A stretch of 7,428 nucleotides of DNA from JAVKSM01 sp039583705 (lineage in GTDB: Bacteria > Actinomycetota > Actinomycetes > Mycobacteriales > Pseudonocardiaceae). The stretch is taken from positions 1-7,428 of the forward strand of contig JAVKSM010000133.1 of assembly GCA_039583705.1 (NCBI GenBank), in the 5' to 3' direction. Position numbers and translations under genes: made by a program. Positions 6,043 to 7,428 of the stretch are shown here, in pieces. The stretch's first letter is position 1. Every line of letters begins with the position of its first letter. Below the pieces are notes generated by a model that worked only from the letters and a program-made list of their open reading frames with translations, had not been told where the DNA came from and searched no databases.

Positions 6043-7007
6043 GCGAGCGTGGGGACATGACGGACATGCACAACGTCACAGGTGTGCGGGAACCGGTCGG
6101 CGGCGTCGGCCGGCGCTTCGACGACCGGGACGAGCGGCGCCAGGCGAACCGGGCGGTCGGCTTCAGCGCGCTCGGGTTGGCGGCGACCGGTCTGGTCGAG
6201 CTGCTCATCGCCGTGGTGACGGGGTCGGTGGGCCTGCTGGGGGACGCGCTGCACAACCTGTCTGACGTGTCCACCAGCGCGGTGGTGTTCCTGGGTTTCC
6301 GGATCAGCCGGCGGACGGCGTCGGAGCGCTACCCGTACGGGTTGGAACGCGCGGAGGACCTGGCTGGGCTCGGCGTGGCGCTGGTGATCTGGGCCAGCGC
6401 GGTCTTCGCCGGGGTGGAGAGCGTCCGCAAGCTGCTGTCCCACGCCGGGACCAGCCACGTGGGACTCGGCATCGCCGCCGCGGCGCTGGGCATCCTGGGC
6501 AACCAACTCGTCGCCCGCTACAAGCTCGTGGTGGGCCGGCGCATCCAGTCGGCGACCCTGGTCAGTGACGCCAGGCACTCCTGGCTGGACGCAATGTCCT
6601 CGGGCGGCGCCCTGGTGGGGCTGATCGCGGTAGGCGCCGGGCAGCGGTGGGGCGACCCGGTCGCGGGAATTGCGGTGACCCTGTTCATCTGTCACGTCGG
6701 CTACGAGGTCACCCGCGACGTCGGCCACCGGTTGCTGGACGGTGTCGACGCCGGGGTGCTGACCGCCGCGGAGCGGGCTGCCGGCGAAGTCGCCGGGGTG
6801 AGCCACGCGCACGCCCGTGCCCGATGGACGGGCCGCACGCTGCGCATCGACATCGAGGGGTGGGTCGACGCCGACCTGCCGGTGTCCGCCGCCGACCGGA
6901 TCGGCCAGCAGGTCGGCGACGCGGTGCAGGCTGCCGTCGCCGAGGCCCGGGCGGTGACGTTCACGCCGCGCGCGATGTCGGGATCCGGCGTGGGCGCGAC
7001 CGCCTGA
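6039..7007 (+). CDS. Cation diffusion facilitator (CDF) family metal transporter, probably Zn(II)/divalent cation efflux
   Basis: This 322-residue inner-membrane antiporter resembles ZitB/CzcD-type CDF proteins, which export Zn and related divalent cations in exchange for protons. Six hydrophobic segments are visible at about 40-60, 64-87, 105-129, 140-158, 173-199 and 205-224. The metal site is readable: His72-x3-Asp76 in GDALHNLSD (helix 2) and His180-x3-Asp184 in SDARHSWLD (helix 5), an HD-HD quartet associated with zinc preference in this family. A cytoplasmic C-terminal domain (about 230-310) has the expected alpha-beta pattern, including LRIDIEGWVDADLPV. There is no His-rich loop between helices 4 and 5. 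The start is uncertain: GTG 6039 has AGGA six bases upstream, while ATG 6057 and ATG 6066 are alternatives; conserved sequence begins only near residue 36. The gene sits between tRNA-Ile and the DLW-39 gene. The exact metal cannot be told from sequence. Confidence 0.9.
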   Translation: MRERGDMTDMHNVTGVREPVGGVGRRFDDRDERRQANRAVGFSALGLAATGLVELLIAVVTGSVGLLGDALHNLSDVSTSAVVFLGFRISRRTASERYPYGLERAEDLAGLGVALVIWASAVFAGVESVRKLLSHAGTSHVGLGIAAAALGILGNQLVARYKLVVGRRIQSATLVSDARHSWLDAMSSGGALVGLIAVGAGQRWGDPVAGIAVTLFICHVGYEVTRDVGHRLLDGVDAGVLTAAERAAGEVAGVSHAHARARWTGRTLRIDIEGWVDADLPVSAADRIGQQVGDAVQAAVAEARAVTFTPRAMSGSGVGATA

Positions 7008-7056
7008 CGGCGCGGCCGCGAGCACCTGACGCAGCGCCGCCATCGGTGAGCCGCGG

Positions 7057-7076
7057 CGCCGTCGCTGAGGACGGCG
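7057..7076 (+). terminator. Hairpin after the CDF gene, possible terminator
   Basis: CGCCGTC (7057-7063) and GACGGCG (7070-7076) form a perfect 7-bp stem with loop GCTGAG, about 50 bases past the CDF stop and before the candidate promoter of the next gene. No U-tract follows. The position between two apparent transcription units supports a terminator. Confidence 0.45.
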
Positions 7077-7118
7077 ACCTGGCCCGGGAAGGCACCTGGC
7101 TGCCGGGAGACCGACTGC

Positions 7119-7124
7119 TAGCCT
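7119..7124 (+). promoter_or_regulatory. Candidate promoter -10 (TAGCCT) for the DLW-39/tRNA-Ala unit
   Basis: TAGCCT at 7119-7124 matches TANNNT. A 17-base spacer separates it from CTGGCT (7096-7101), a three-of-six match to TTGACA. Transcription would begin near 7131, about 50 bases before the ATG at 7182. No TA dinucleotide occurs from the DLW-39 start codon until inside the tRNA-Ala gene, so this is also the nearest good candidate promoter for that tRNA. Confidence 0.45.
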
Positions 7125-7181
7125 CGCACCCGGGGCCATTGCGGCCCGTTCCATGCGCCTAGTCCAGGGAAGTGATCGTCG

Positions 7182-7307
7182 ATGAAGAAGCTGCTGATGT
7201 TGGCCGTCGCCGCCGCGGGAGGTGCTCTGTTCCTGCTGCGTCGCAAGAAGGAGGCACGCGCCGAGGCCGACCTCTGGCGTGAGGCGACCGCATCGACGGA
7301 CCACTGA
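7182..7307 (+). CDS. DLW-39 family small membrane-anchored peptide
   Basis: This is a 41-residue peptide. It has a hydrophobic N-terminal helix (LLMLAVAAAGGALFLL, about 4-19), a basic cluster RRKK (20-23), a charged linker, then the DLWREAT motif (30-36) that gives the actinobacterial DLW-39 family its name, and a short polar tail. AGGGA at 7166-7170 is the ribosome binding site candidate, 11 bases before the ATG, which is rather long. The helix followed by a positive cluster predicts a single membrane anchor with the C-terminus in the cytoplasm. The function is unknown to me. It ends 13 bases before tRNA-Ala, a linkage I recall for this family in other actinobacteria. Confidence 0.85.
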   Translation: MKKLLMLAVAAAGGALFLLRRKKEARAEADLWREATASTDH

Positions 7308-7320
7308 GCCGGCGCGGTCG

Positions 7321-7396
7321 GGGGACGTAGCTCAACTGGCAGAGCACCGCCCTTGCACGGCGGGGGTTGAGGGTTCGAGTCCCTTCGTCTCCACCA
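7321..7396 (+). tRNA. tRNA-Ala(UGC)
   Basis: The acceptor arms GGGGACG (7321-7327) and CGTCTCC (7386-7392) pair throughout with one G-T wobble. The D stem is GCTC/GAGC (7330-7333, 7342-7345) and the anticodon stem CCGCC/GGCGG (7347-7351, 7359-7363). The loop CTTGCAC has anticodon TGC at 7354-7356. The T stem GAGGG/CCCTT (7369-7373, 7381-7385) has one wobble and encloses TTCGAGT. The G-T pair of tRNA-Ala identity would be G3-U70: base 7323 is G and base 7390 is T, as expected. The discriminator is A7393 and the CCA is encoded (7394-7396). The remaining 32 bases of the window hold nothing I can identify. Confidence 0.97.
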
Positions 7397-7428
7397 CATT
7401 AGTCACGAACTCCTTCCTTCGAGGCCCT

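Noticed and set aside
6005..7099. Repeat unit end CCAGGTGC and its inverted copy GCACCTGG at 7092-7099, considered as element ends flanking the CDF gene
   Set aside because: Only 8 bases match, the rest of the 18-base unit is not found downstream, and there is no transposase or integrase; chance is adequate in this composition.
5958..7304. 448-codon open frame on the reverse strand across the CDF and DLW-39 genes
   Set aside because: It runs through tRNA-Ile and opposite two well-supported genes, is rich in Arg, Pro, Gln and His as expected from GC-rich antisense DNA, and shows no domain.
1..7428. CRISPR arrays, insertion sequences, phage or defence genes
   Set aside because: No regularly spaced repeats, transposase or nuclease-like coding regions are visible; every substantial gene belongs to a recognised family.

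Overview
This is a high-GC actinobacterial chromosome segment centred on the DNA gyrase operon. The coding content is core genome. The GyrB and GyrA sequences, the GTG starts, two GyrA-box motifs in GyrA, an alanine at the quinolone-determining position, and the downstream DUF3566 gene, tRNA-Ile, DLW-39 gene and tRNA-Ala all fit the class Actinomycetes. The N-terminal wording of GyrB looks closest to what I remember from Pseudonocardiales, but that placement is inference from memory.

Layout (all genes on the + strand). 1-379: 3' end of a DUF721/DciA-family gene, which normally sits between recF and gyrB near oriC. 380-717: gene-free leader with a GC-rich hairpin after dciA and a likely gyrB -10 element. 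718-2685: gyrB. 2716-5214: gyrA. 5217-5789: a two-helix DUF3566 membrane protein, two bases after gyrA. 5903-5979: tRNA-Ile(GAU), followed one or two bases later by a strong inverted repeat. 6039-7007: a cation diffusion facilitator (CDF) metal transporter. 7182-7307: a 41-residue DLW-39 family peptide. 7321-7396: tRNA-Ala(UGC).

How they fit together. GyrB and GyrA form the A2B2 enzyme that introduces negative supercoils. DciA is the helicase loader or partner used by bacteria without DnaC, so the left half is a replication and topology cluster. The DUF3566 gene is probably co-transcribed with gyrA, but its role is unknown. The right half interleaves small protein genes with tRNA genes. Sequence spacing suggests two mixed tRNA/mRNA units: tRNA-Ile followed by CDF, and DLW-39 followed by tRNA-Ala.

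I found no mobile element, CRISPR array, defence system or obviously novel multigene system. The most unusual part is the tRNA-Ile/CDF junction (5980-6042). There, one arm of the post-tRNA hairpin is duplicated so that the second copy overlaps the possible CDF ribosome binding site and start, and no sigma-A-like -10 element lies between the tRNA and the CDF gene.
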